64,000 nt of DNA from Hahella sp018986435 (GTDB taxonomy: Bacteria; Pseudomonadota; Gammaproteobacteria; Pseudomonadales; Oleiphilaceae): NCBI RefSeq assembly GCF_050749805.1, contig NZ_CP192738.1:806001-870000 (forward strand), in the 5' to 3' direction. A program made the position numbers and the translations under genes. Below the pieces are notes generated by a model. It had not been told where the DNA came from and ran no database searches. It was given only the letters and a program-made list of their open reading frames with translations. This document shows, piece after piece, positions 8,617 through 16,141 of the stretch. The number at the start of each line of letters is the position of its first letter. Positions within the stretch are counted from its first letter, which is position 1.

Positions 8617-9279
8617 ATGGAACTGAGCGAACTGACGCCTATTCTGCTCCAGGGCGCCTGGATCACCCTAAAAATTCTCTGCCTGTCTCTACCCGTAGCG
8701 GGGGCGCTGGCTTTTATCGCCGGCTTGACGCGGCTATTCGCGCCCACCCCGTTGCGGCAGATAGCGCGGGTATATATTGAGTTTTTTCGCGGCACTTCCG
8801 CCTTGATTCAGCTGTATTGGATTTATTTTGTGCTGCCGTTTTTCGGCTTGAATCTGGATGCGATGACGGCGAGCGTCATTGCGCTTGGATTGAATATCGG
8901 CGCTTATGGCGCGGAGGTGGTGAGAGGATCTGTGCTGGCTGTGCCCAAAGGGCAGTACGAGGCGGCGGTGGCGTTGAACTTTACGCCCTGGGGCCGGTTA
9001 TGGCGCATTATTCTGCCGCAGTCGCTGATCAATATGATTCCGCCGTTCGGCAACCTCGCTATCGAATTGATGAAAGCGACCTCACTGGTATCTCTGATCA
9101 CCATTGGCGACCTTACTTACAAAGCCAAAACCCTGGCGGACGCAACCTTGCAGGTGGGGGAGATTTTTGGTCTGGTATTGCTGATCTATTTCGTGATGGC
9201 GCAAGCGATGGCCTTTTTGTTCCGGTGGCTGGAAGCGCGTCTGGGCCGGGGCCTGGATAGAGGAGGTCTGCGCTCATGA
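8617..9279 (+). CDS. ehuC: Ectoine/polar amino-acid ABC transporter, permease 1
   Basis: A 220-residue inner-membrane permease of the HisMQ/GlnP type, with about five membrane helices. The EAA loop that contacts the ATPase is visible as QYEAAVALNFTPWGRLWRIILPQ. I placed the start at 8617 (MELSELTPIL), ten bases after ehuB; upstream in-frame codons lie inside ehuB in the wrong sense. It overlaps the next gene by four bases (ATGA). It forms the membrane channel with the second permease. Confidence 0.85.
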   Translation: MELSELTPILLQGAWITLKILCLSLPVAGALAFIAGLTRLFAPTPLRQIARVYIEFFRGTSALIQLYWIYFVLPFFGLNLDAMTASVIALGLNIGAYGAEVVRGSVLAVPKGQYEAAVALNFTPWGRLWRIILPQSLINMIPPFGNLAIELMKATSLVSLITIGDLTYKAKTLADATLQVGEIFGLVLLIYFVMAQAMAFLFRWLEARLGRGLDRGGLRS

Positions 9280-9953
9280 TAGAACTGGATTGGGACTGGG
9301 ATTTCACCTGGGAAGTGTTGCCGGACTTATTGAACGCCGCGCAGATAACCTTATCCGCGACCCTGTTGGGCAGCCTGCTGGCGATTGGCGTAGGGCTGGC
9401 TTTGTCATTGTTGCGACGCAGCCCCTCACGTTGGATCAGTTGGCCGGTCTACTGGGTGGTTGAGTTTGTGCGCAGCACGCCGTTGCTGGTGCAGATCTTT
9501 TTCCTTTATTACGTCATGCCGGAGTTTGGCGTGAGTCTGTCGCCCATGACCACTGGCGTGCTGGCGCTGGGCGCGCATTATGGAGCGTATCTGTCTGAAG
9601 TGTTTCGCAGCGGCATCGATGGGGTGGAGAAGGGGCAGTGGGAAGCCGCCAGAGCGCTTAACCTGTCTCAGTTCATGACCTATCGCGATATCGTATTGCC
9701 GCAGGCGTTGCGGGCGATGATTCCGGCCACCGGCAACTATATCATCGCCATGTTTAAGGAAACCCCTCAGCTCTCCGCCATCACCTTGTTGGAAATGTTG
9801 CAGACCGCCAAAATCCTGGGTTCTGAAAATTTCCGCTACCTGGAGCCGTTCACGCTGGTCGGCTTGCTTTACCTGGCGTTCAGCATTGTCGCTGCGCTGG
9901 GCGTACATCAGATCGAGCGTCGTTTTCCCAAAGAAGGATTCAGCCTACGATGA
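9276..9953 (+). CDS. ehuD: Ectoine/polar amino-acid ABC transporter, permease 2
   Basis: A 225-residue permease paralogous to the preceding gene, again with about five membrane helices and an EAA loop (QWEAARALNLSQFMTYRDIVLPQ). The motif FVRSTPLLVQIFFLYYVMPEFG is typical of HisM/HisQ-type permeases. ATGA overlaps on both sides tie it translationally to ehuC and ehuA. It should pair with EhuC to form a heterodimeric pore. Confidence 0.85.
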   Translation: MIELDWDWDFTWEVLPDLLNAAQITLSATLLGSLLAIGVGLALSLLRRSPSRWISWPVYWVVEFVRSTPLLVQIFFLYYVMPEFGVSLSPMTTGVLALGAHYGAYLSEVFRSGIDGVEKGQWEAARALNLSQFMTYRDIVLPQALRAMIPATGNYIIAMFKETPQLSAITLLEMLQTAKILGSENFRYLEPFTLVGLLYLAFSIVAALGVHQIERRFPKEGFSLR

Positions 9954-10723
9954 CCTCTCCCATTATTGAATTTCAGAATGTAAAAAAGCAGTTCGGCGAA
10001 CTGGCGTTATTTGAAAACTTTAACTTCAGCGTCGAAGAAGGCGAGATTGTGTCTATCATTGGCTCCAGCGGTTCCGGCAAGAGCACGCTGTTACGCATCC
10101 TGATGACCCTTGAGGATATCGACGGCGGTGTGGTCAGGGTGAAAGGCGAGCCGTTATGGCATATGTCCAAAGGCGATCGGCTTGTTCCCGCTGATAAAAA
10201 ACACCTGCGCAAGATGCGCAACCATATGGGCATGGTGTTTCAGCACTTTAATCTGTTTCCGCATATGACGGTGCGCCGTAACATCACCGAGGCCCCTATG
10301 CGAGTGAAGGGTAAATCCCGACAGGAAGCGGAACGGGAAGCAATGGATCTGCTGGCGCTGGTCGGGCTGCAAGATAAAGCGGACAGCTACCCCGCGCAGT
10401 TATCCGGCGGACAGAAACAGCGGGTTGGCATCGCCCGCGCTTTAGCCATGCGGCCGGAAATTCTGTTGCTGGACGAAATAACGTCGGCGCTTGACCCAGA
10501 GTTGGTGGATGAAGTGTTGGACGTGATTCGCAACCTCGCCAAAGAGCACAGCTTCACCATGCTACTGGTGACTCATGAAATGTATTTCGCCCGGGAGATA
10601 AGCGATCGCGTCTGCTTTTTCGACCAGGGCAGGATTCTCGAAGAAGGGCCGCCGGATAAAATTTTTGTGGCGCCGGAGAAAGAGCGTACGCAAGCGTTTC
10701 TGAATGCTTTTATAAGCGCCTGA
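9950..10723 (+). CDS. ehuA: Ectoine/polar amino-acid ABC transporter, ATPase
   Basis: A 257-residue ATPase with Walker A GSSGSGKS (38-45), Q-loop region GMVFQHFNLFPHMTV, signature LSGGQKQRVGIARAL, Walker B ILLLDEITSALDPE and the H-loop VTHEM. It is the last gene of the four-gene operon and overlaps ehuD by ATGA. In most Ehu operons the ATPase gene is first (ABCD); here it is last, a rearranged but complete importer. Confidence 0.88.
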   Translation: MTSPIIEFQNVKKQFGELALFENFNFSVEEGEIVSIIGSSGSGKSTLLRILMTLEDIDGGVVRVKGEPLWHMSKGDRLVPADKKHLRKMRNHMGMVFQHFNLFPHMTVRRNITEAPMRVKGKSRQEAEREAMDLLALVGLQDKADSYPAQLSGGQKQRVGIARALAMRPEILLLDEITSALDPELVDEVLDVIRNLAKEHSFTMLLVTHEMYFAREISDRVCFFDQGRILEEGPPDKIFVAPEKERTQAFLNAFISA

Positions 10724-10761
10724 TATCCTTCAGAATGCCCATCTAAACAGGCGGTTTTTTT
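10717..10761 (+). terminator. Possible terminator of the transporter operon
   Basis: CGCCTG (10717-10722, overlapping the stop codon) can pair with CAGGCG (10748-10753), followed by G and seven T. The loop is long (25 bases), so the call is tentative. Confidence 0.35.
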
Positions 10762-10851
10762 CTATATGACGGCTATATGAAGGGTCGCTTTTACAAATAA
10801 CGCTTTGTGTTTCTTTTGCCTGAATTCATCGGAAGTAAACGAGGAGTAGGT

Positions 10852-11523
10852 ATGTCTGATACTTTGATACCGGATGTGGTTTTTAATGATAACAACAGCC
10901 AGCGCACGCCCTGCGTATTGGTGCTGGACGGCTCCAGCTCCATGTTTGGCGAGCCGATCAGACAGCTCAATGAAGGCTTGAAGTTGCTGGAGCAGGCCCT
11001 GAAAGAAGACGCCAGCACAGCGATGCGTGTGCAGCTTTTGGTGATCCGCGCAGGCAACCATGATCAGGCGGAAATATTGACGGACTGGGTGGATGCGATG
11101 GACTTTAACGCCCCCGAAGTGTTCGCCAACGGCACGACGCCGCTGGGCGCCGCCATGAATCTGGCGCTGGATAAAATCGAAGATCAGAAAGCCGCGTATG
11201 ACGCCAACGGCATTTCCTCCACGCGTCCCTGGATCATCCTCATCAGCGACGGGGCGCCTACAGACTTCGACTGGGAGACAGTCGCGGATCGTTGCCGCCA
11301 TGCGGAGCAGAATCGTAAAGTCGTAATTTTTCCCATCGGCGTGGAAGGGGCGACCTTCGAGACGCTCAACCAGTTTTCCAACAAAGGCGCCAAGAAACTG
11401 AAGGGTCTGCAATTCCGTGAGCTGTTTGTCTGGCTGAGCCGGAGTATGGCCACTGTATCGGTGTCGTCTCCTGGCGAAAAAGTGCAGTTGCCTGCGACAG
11501 ACTGGTCCGAAGTCGAAGTTTAA
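10852..11523 (+). CDS. TerY-like von Willebrand factor A domain protein
   Basis: A 223-residue cytosolic protein that is almost entirely a vWA domain. The metal site is intact: D26-G-S28-S-S30, a Thr in ANGTTPLGAA, and ISDGAPTD. I took the ATG at 10852 because GAGGAG precedes it; the longer reading from 10807 adds a run without a ribosome site. It is followed after 6 bases by a PP2C phosphatase and then a protein kinase. This vWA-phosphatase-kinase order is the TerY-P triad described for tellurite/stress-linked gene clusters. The vWA protein probably bridges partners or is the phosphorylated substrate. Confidence 0.88.
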   Translation: MSDTLIPDVVFNDNNSQRTPCVLVLDGSSSMFGEPIRQLNEGLKLLEQALKEDASTAMRVQLLVIRAGNHDQAEILTDWVDAMDFNAPEVFANGTTPLGAAMNLALDKIEDQKAAYDANGISSTRPWIILISDGAPTDFDWETVADRCRHAEQNRKVVIFPIGVEGATFETLNQFSNKGAKKLKGLQFRELFVWLSRSMATVSVSSPGEKVQLPATDWSEVEV

Positions 11524-11529
11524 TCCTCT

Positions 11530-12291
11530 ATGACAAGCAGTTATCCAGAGCCGGCCTGGAAAGTGGTCGCGGCCAGCGTTGCTGGCCCGCACCATGTCCG
11601 GGACGGACTACCCTGTCAGGATGCGTTCAGTTGGCGCGTTATTGGTGAGCGGCTGGTTGCGGCGATAAGCGACGGCGCGGGTTCTGCGGCGCAGTCGGAG
11701 CAAGGAAGCCGCATGTTAAGCCAGTGTGTCGTGGACGCCTTCGCTGAGAACGTTTCCGCGCCGTTGCAAGAGTCCTACGTACGAAGGATTGCCGAGCAGG
11801 CCGTCGAAACTTGTCGCGGTCAACTACTGCAGGCTTATCCTGACGCCAATCTGGCGGACTTTCATGCGACGCTGGCGGCTGTTGTCATGGACGACAGCGG
11901 CGGATTTGTTCTGCAAATCGGCGATGGCATGGCGGCGGCGGTGCAGGAGCGTCAATGGGCGCCTTGTCTGCTGTGTTTGCCGGAAAACGGCGAATACGCG
12001 GAAGAAACTTTCTTTTTCACCCAGGATCGCTGGCGTGAGCATCTGCGCATAACCCCGGTGCCCTCTGAATATGATGAGCTGATACTGGTGACTGACGGCG
12101 CCTACAGCTTTACCGCCAAACCCGCGGCTAATGGATTGGACCGCGACTTTATCGCTCCGGTCTGCGCATTTCTGGAACAGAACGAAGAAGAGCGGGGCGT
12201 CGTTGCGCTCCAGCAGATTCTCGATCACGCCAACGCCCGCCGTATTTCTGGTGACGATAAGACGTTGTTATGGGCCAAACGCAAACGCTGA
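11530..12291 (+). CDS. PP2C-family serine/threonine phosphatase
   Basis: A 253-residue PPM/PP2C phosphatase. Metal-binding motifs are visible: CQDAF, AISDGAGSAAQSEQGS near the N-terminus, LQIGDGM in the middle, LVTDGAYSF and SGDDKTLL near the end. It begins 6 bases after the vWA gene and overlaps the kinase gene by 22 bases, so the three are co-translated. It should reverse phosphorylation made by the downstream kinase. Family call is secure; the substrate is unknown. Confidence 0.88.
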   Translation: MTSSYPEPAWKVVAASVAGPHHVRDGLPCQDAFSWRVIGERLVAAISDGAGSAAQSEQGSRMLSQCVVDAFAENVSAPLQESYVRRIAEQAVETCRGQLLQAYPDANLADFHATLAAVVMDDSGGFVLQIGDGMAAAVQERQWAPCLLCLPENGEYAEETFFFTQDRWREHLRITPVPSEYDELILVTDGAYSFTAKPAANGLDRDFIAPVCAFLEQNEEERGVVALQQILDHANARRISGDDKTLLWAKRKR

Positions 12292-15047
12292 TTGAGGTGG
12301 GCGGCGGGGCCGTCCGCCTGCTGGATAAACCTTTGGGGCAAGGCGCGGATGCGGCCATATACCGCGTCGAGGGACGCCCTGATCTGGTCGCTAAGATCTA
12401 TCACAAGCCAGAGCAGGACCCCGGACGCCGCGCCAAGCTGGAAGCCATGTTGGCGAATTCGCCGGAGCTGTCCCACATTGAGCACGATGGACATCGCTTT
12501 GTGCAAATCGCCTGGCCGCAGTCCATTGTGACGAATAGGCGCGGCGAGTTGAGAGGCTATCTGATGCCTTTCGTCGATCTGTCCCGAGCCGTTTCACTGG
12601 AAATGATGCTGAACCGTAAGACACGGCAGTTCAGCAAGCTTCCTGAGCACTACGGATACCGCCTTTCCGCCGCCAAGAATCTGGCTGCGCTGATCGCAGC
12701 GCTGCATCGCAAGCGCCATCATGTCATCGACATGAAGCCGGTAAACATCAATGTTTATCGGGAAACCTTCTTCACTGCATTGCTGGACTGTGACGGTTTC
12801 AGTATTCAAGGCGCTGGCAAGCGCTTCACTGCGCACCAGTACACGCCTGACTATATCGCTCCGGAAGCCATTAAGGGACGTCAGGGGCCGGATCAGCTTG
12901 GTGAAGAGCAGGACCGTTTTGCGCTGGCCGTCATCCTGTTTCAATTGCTCAATCAAGGCGTGCATCCGTTTCAGGGAACCCCCAAAGGCGGCGCCAATTT
13001 ACCTACGACTAACCACGAACGTATTGGCGCGGGTCTATATGCTTATGGCTTAAAGGAGCACCCCCGGATTGCCCCATCCCCCTGGAGCATTCACCAGTCT
13101 CTGGATACGCGCACGCGCCAGCTATTTGAAAACGCCTTCACTCAGTCACCCTACGCCAGGCCGACAGCGCAGGAATGGAGCGATCACCTGCATTGGTTAT
13201 TGGCGGCGGATGATTCGCCGTTGCAACCCTGCCCGAATAACAAGGAGCACTTGAGCTTCGGTAATGGGTGTCCGTTCTGTTCCGTCGAACAAAAAGCGGC
13301 GAACAGCGTAAAACGTAAAGCCAAGCGGCCCGCCAAGGCGCAACCGCCCAAAGGGAGAAGGGCGCATCGCGCTACGGCGCAGACGCAACCCCAACCTCAA
13401 TATAGGCCCCAACCTCAGCCTGCTGCGCCGCCTATTGTTATGCCGCGCAAAGTTAAGTGGGGGCTCATCGCGGGCTTATCTGCTGTGGTTATGCCATTTC
13501 TATTGTCAGCGATATTAAACCCAGTGATTGCGTCCTGGCGTTGGCCAGGAATTACGGAGGCGGCACTTAATATGGGGTGGCCGGTCTGTGATCAAGACAG
13601 GGATTTCAACCTGCTGTATCAGGCTTTATTGACCAATAACCAGGCGCACATCAAGCTGGCGTTGGATAACGTCAGTGGCCTCGGTTGTTTGGGAGACATA
13701 ACCGTTGACTACGCTAATGGAGGCATTGGCGAGAACCGTGTATTTGATGACGAAACATTCTGGCTGCTGCTGCAAAAGCTGTCCTCCGCACCACAGTCGT
13801 ATCAACGATGGCTAAGCCAGGAGTCGATCTCTCAGAGCTATAACGGTTCCTATATGGGCTATTACAGCGAACCTCTAGAGTATATTGGTAAGGCGGTTAC
13901 AAGATATCTGGGGACCCAGTTATATAGCCGCGACTTGCGGAATACCTGGCGGCGGCGCTTGGCTGTTTTAAATGAAGATCACAGTCGCCGGGCGTTGGAT
14001 GGCAAAGCGCTTGGTGATGAACTGGCGCCTGAGTATGAGCAGAACAAGAGGTTAGTGAACGCCATAGAAGAATCTATATTTGAGCCCCTTTGGGAATGGA
14101 CCGCCAAGCATAATGTTAATGACTTTTTGAAGATACTGCCCCCACGGCCGGTGGTGGATTTGGATAAAGTCGGCTGGATCGTCGCTACGGTGGCGGAAGA
14201 TAAACAGGAACGCGTGGAGACGCTGCTCAAGCACCCGGCGATAGCTTTTAACGACGATAAGCTTTCCAAAAGCCAGCGAGCAGAGCGGGATCAGGTTATC
14301 GCCGCCAACCTACTCAAGGCGAAGGACATTTCTCTACTTCCGAAAGCTATTAGAGAGTTGCCCTTGAATTGCGACGAGCTGTCCAGCGCTTTTCATTATG
14401 TGGGTGTCGACAATCGCAACATAATAAAAGTCCCTAATGATTCCGCCTCGTACTATAGCTCTTGGCGAAGCTCTGGACGTTCGTCATCACAGGTGCAGAT
14501 GAAAAAAGGGGGGATAGAGTATTTGGTTCGTCAACCGCAATTGGCTTGTACGCTGGCGGGGATGACCGGGATGAAGCGTGATGGAGGAGAACACCTGCAA
14601 AGCGTTGCTGACTTTTTGAACAAAATTGAGGCTGAGACTCCGGGCGTTAAGCAGAAAGTGCTCTGGGATATCGCACGGGACTTCCCACATTGGGAAGGCA
14701 AGATTCGCTTGATTCTCAAAGGGACTCGCAGCAATACGGAGAGACTGGTGATCTGGTTGTTGAAAGATCAGTCCGCTGCGGAATGGGTGGATAAAGACGG
14801 GAATACTCTGGCGCACTATCTGGTGAGCTGGGCGTCGCCGGAACTGGTGCAGAGTCTGCCCAGCCTGGGCGCTTCGACCCTGCGAGCCAATAACGGCAAT
14901 TTGACGGCCAAGGATATTTACCTGCAACGCCTGGCGTCGAAAGATTTTGTATCGGAGGAGGAAAAAGCGGCTTTGGCGGCATTGGAGAAACGAAGCCCTG
15001 CGGAAATGCTGGATGAATACTTTTTCGGGGGCGATAGCGAATCATGA
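12270..15047 (+). CDS. Membrane-anchored Ser/Thr protein kinase with zinc ribbon and ankyrin-like C-terminus
   Basis: A 925-residue protein. Residues 1-310 are a kinase: glycine loop LGQGADAAIY (22-31), K42, a catalytic loop with D154, K156 and N159, and D175-G for the DFG motif. The HRD triad is replaced by VID, as in the divergent YegI/TerY-P kinases. A zinc ribbon follows (C321, H327, C334, C337), then a Gln/Pro/Arg-rich linker, a membrane helix (about 396-420) and a 500-residue C-terminal part ending in ankyrin-like helices (DKDGNTLAHYLVSW, about 830-880). The kinase is inside and, with one helix, the C-terminal part should be outside the membrane. Confidence 0.85.
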   Translation: MGQTQTLIEVGGGAVRLLDKPLGQGADAAIYRVEGRPDLVAKIYHKPEQDPGRRAKLEAMLANSPELSHIEHDGHRFVQIAWPQSIVTNRRGELRGYLMPFVDLSRAVSLEMMLNRKTRQFSKLPEHYGYRLSAAKNLAALIAALHRKRHHVIDMKPVNINVYRETFFTALLDCDGFSIQGAGKRFTAHQYTPDYIAPEAIKGRQGPDQLGEEQDRFALAVILFQLLNQGVHPFQGTPKGGANLPTTNHERIGAGLYAYGLKEHPRIAPSPWSIHQSLDTRTRQLFENAFTQSPYARPTAQEWSDHLHWLLAADDSPLQPCPNNKEHLSFGNGCPFCSVEQKAANSVKRKAKRPAKAQPPKGRRAHRATAQTQPQPQYRPQPQPAAPPIVMPRKVKWGLIAGLSAVVMPFLLSAILNPVIASWRWPGITEAALNMGWPVCDQDRDFNLLYQALLTNNQAHIKLALDNVSGLGCLGDITVDYANGGIGENRVFDDETFWLLLQKLSSAPQSYQRWLSQESISQSYNGSYMGYYSEPLEYIGKAVTRYLGTQLYSRDLRNTWRRRLAVLNEDHSRRALDGKALGDELAPEYEQNKRLVNAIEESIFEPLWEWTAKHNVNDFLKILPPRPVVDLDKVGWIVATVAEDKQERVETLLKHPAIAFNDDKLSKSQRAERDQVIAANLLKAKDISLLPKAIRELPLNCDELSSAFHYVGVDNRNIIKVPNDSASYYSSWRSSGRSSSQVQMKKGGIEYLVRQPQLACTLAGMTGMKRDGGEHLQSVADFLNKIEAETPGVKQKVLWDIARDFPHWEGKIRLILKGTRSNTERLVIWLLKDQSAAEWVDKDGNTLAHYLVSWASPELVQSLPSLGASTLRANNGNLTAKDIYLQRLASKDFVSEEEKAALAALEKRSPAEMLDEYFFGGDSES

Positions 15048-16012
15048 AGGCGTTTTTCACTCTGGGCGCCTGGCTGTTCAAGAGGCCTGGATTGCAGGGG
15101 GCGCGCATCAGTGGCGCTATCATGCTTCTGTCGCTTGCGTGCGCGGCCCACGGGCAATCGGAAGAAGCGAGAGCCAGCGCGCTGTATGCAGCGGATAAGC
15201 TGCAGTGGGACTCGGTAGTGGACACGGCATGGCCCGAACTGATGAAAAACGCCAAGGACTCCCGCTATCCGGCGCAGGGCTTCAACCTGGACGCATTCTC
15301 GCTTGAAGATACGCAAGGGGCTCCTGGTGTGTCTTATCTCAATTTTCTGGCTCGAGATGGGATGTATGAAGCGCTCTTGGACGCGCTTCGCGCTGGCGTG
15401 AAGTTTCCCCGTAGCGATAACTATGACGCTATGTATACCGCCGTGATTGAGTCGAAAAAGCACGAAAATCCTTTTTTCACCATGGCGTTGGTGTCTTCCA
15501 TCGACCAGTGGAATATCGCCCATCGTTTGGCGGCTCGCAACAAAATCAAAGAACTACGCGGGCTGGATAAAAAAGTACTGATGGCGCGGACGGAATTTGG
15601 CCGCAACGCGCTGATGCTGGCGATTCTTTACCAGAATGAAGAGGCGGTGAAGTATTTAAGCTCCTATCAGGCGCTTCTGAACCAGAAGGATGACTTTGGC
15701 TGGAGCGTTATGATGTATGCGGTTTATGTGGAAAACCCATCGATTCTGGACGTGTTGTTCAGCCTGCCAAAACCGCCAAATGTAAACCTGCAGTCTTATG
15801 CATGCGTGGACGCCCCTAAACTGCGTATCGCCATGATTGGCAGTCGTATGCTCAGACAGGCGATGTCGGGAAGAGGAGGTCAGACGGACACCAGGGAGCT
15901 GGTGCAGCGGGATGATATCTACACTCGACTACAGGCGCTATCAGGCAAACAGCGCAGAGACTCCTGTAAGTATTATTTGATGGACAGGCCTTACCATAAC
16001 TGGCTGTTATAA
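15044..16012 (+). CDS. Exported ankyrin-repeat-like protein coupled to the kinase
   Basis: A 322-residue protein overlapping the kinase gene by ATGA. A hydrophobic segment (about 23-38) ends in AAHG-QSEE, so it is exported or anchored; it may instead be a lipoprotein at LSLAC, though that lipobox is poor. The mature part has ankyrin-like units: TEFGRNALMLAILYQNEEAVKYL and KDDFGWSVMMYAVYVENPSILDVLF. It resembles the extracytoplasmic part of the kinase, so the two may bind each other in the periplasm. It is the fourth gene of the operon. No known name. Confidence 0.7.
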   Translation: MKAFFTLGAWLFKRPGLQGARISGAIMLLSLACAAHGQSEEARASALYAADKLQWDSVVDTAWPELMKNAKDSRYPAQGFNLDAFSLEDTQGAPGVSYLNFLARDGMYEALLDALRAGVKFPRSDNYDAMYTAVIESKKHENPFFTMALVSSIDQWNIAHRLAARNKIKELRGLDKKVLMARTEFGRNALMLAILYQNEEAVKYLSSYQALLNQKDDFGWSVMMYAVYVENPSILDVLFSLPKPPNVNLQSYACVDAPKLRIAMIGSRMLRQAMSGRGGQTDTRELVQRDDIYTRLQALSGKQRRDSCKYYLMDRPYHNWLL

Positions 16013-16061
16013 CTGGTGAACAGTAAGTCCACACTTTACTCAGGACGGGTCACCCTAATAA

Positions 16062-16094
16062 AAAAGGCCGAACATCCCTATGGATATTCGGCCT
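16062..16094 (-). terminator. Intrinsic terminator of the beta-helix protein gene
   Basis: Read on the minus strand, AGGCCGAATATCC pairs with GGATGTTCGGCCT around a four-base loop and is followed by six T. It lies 48 bases after the stop of the leftward beta-helix gene. The plus-strand side has no T-run, so it mainly serves the minus strand. Confidence 0.85.
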
Positions 16095-16141
16095 GTCTTG
16101 CGGCTGGCAGTCAGCCGATCATTACACTCTTATCAATAACA

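Noticed and set aside
10762..11595. Minus-strand open frame of 277 codons opposite the vWA gene
   Set aside because: The plus strand carries an intact metal-site vWA domain with a ribosome site; the antisense frame has neither motif nor start signal.
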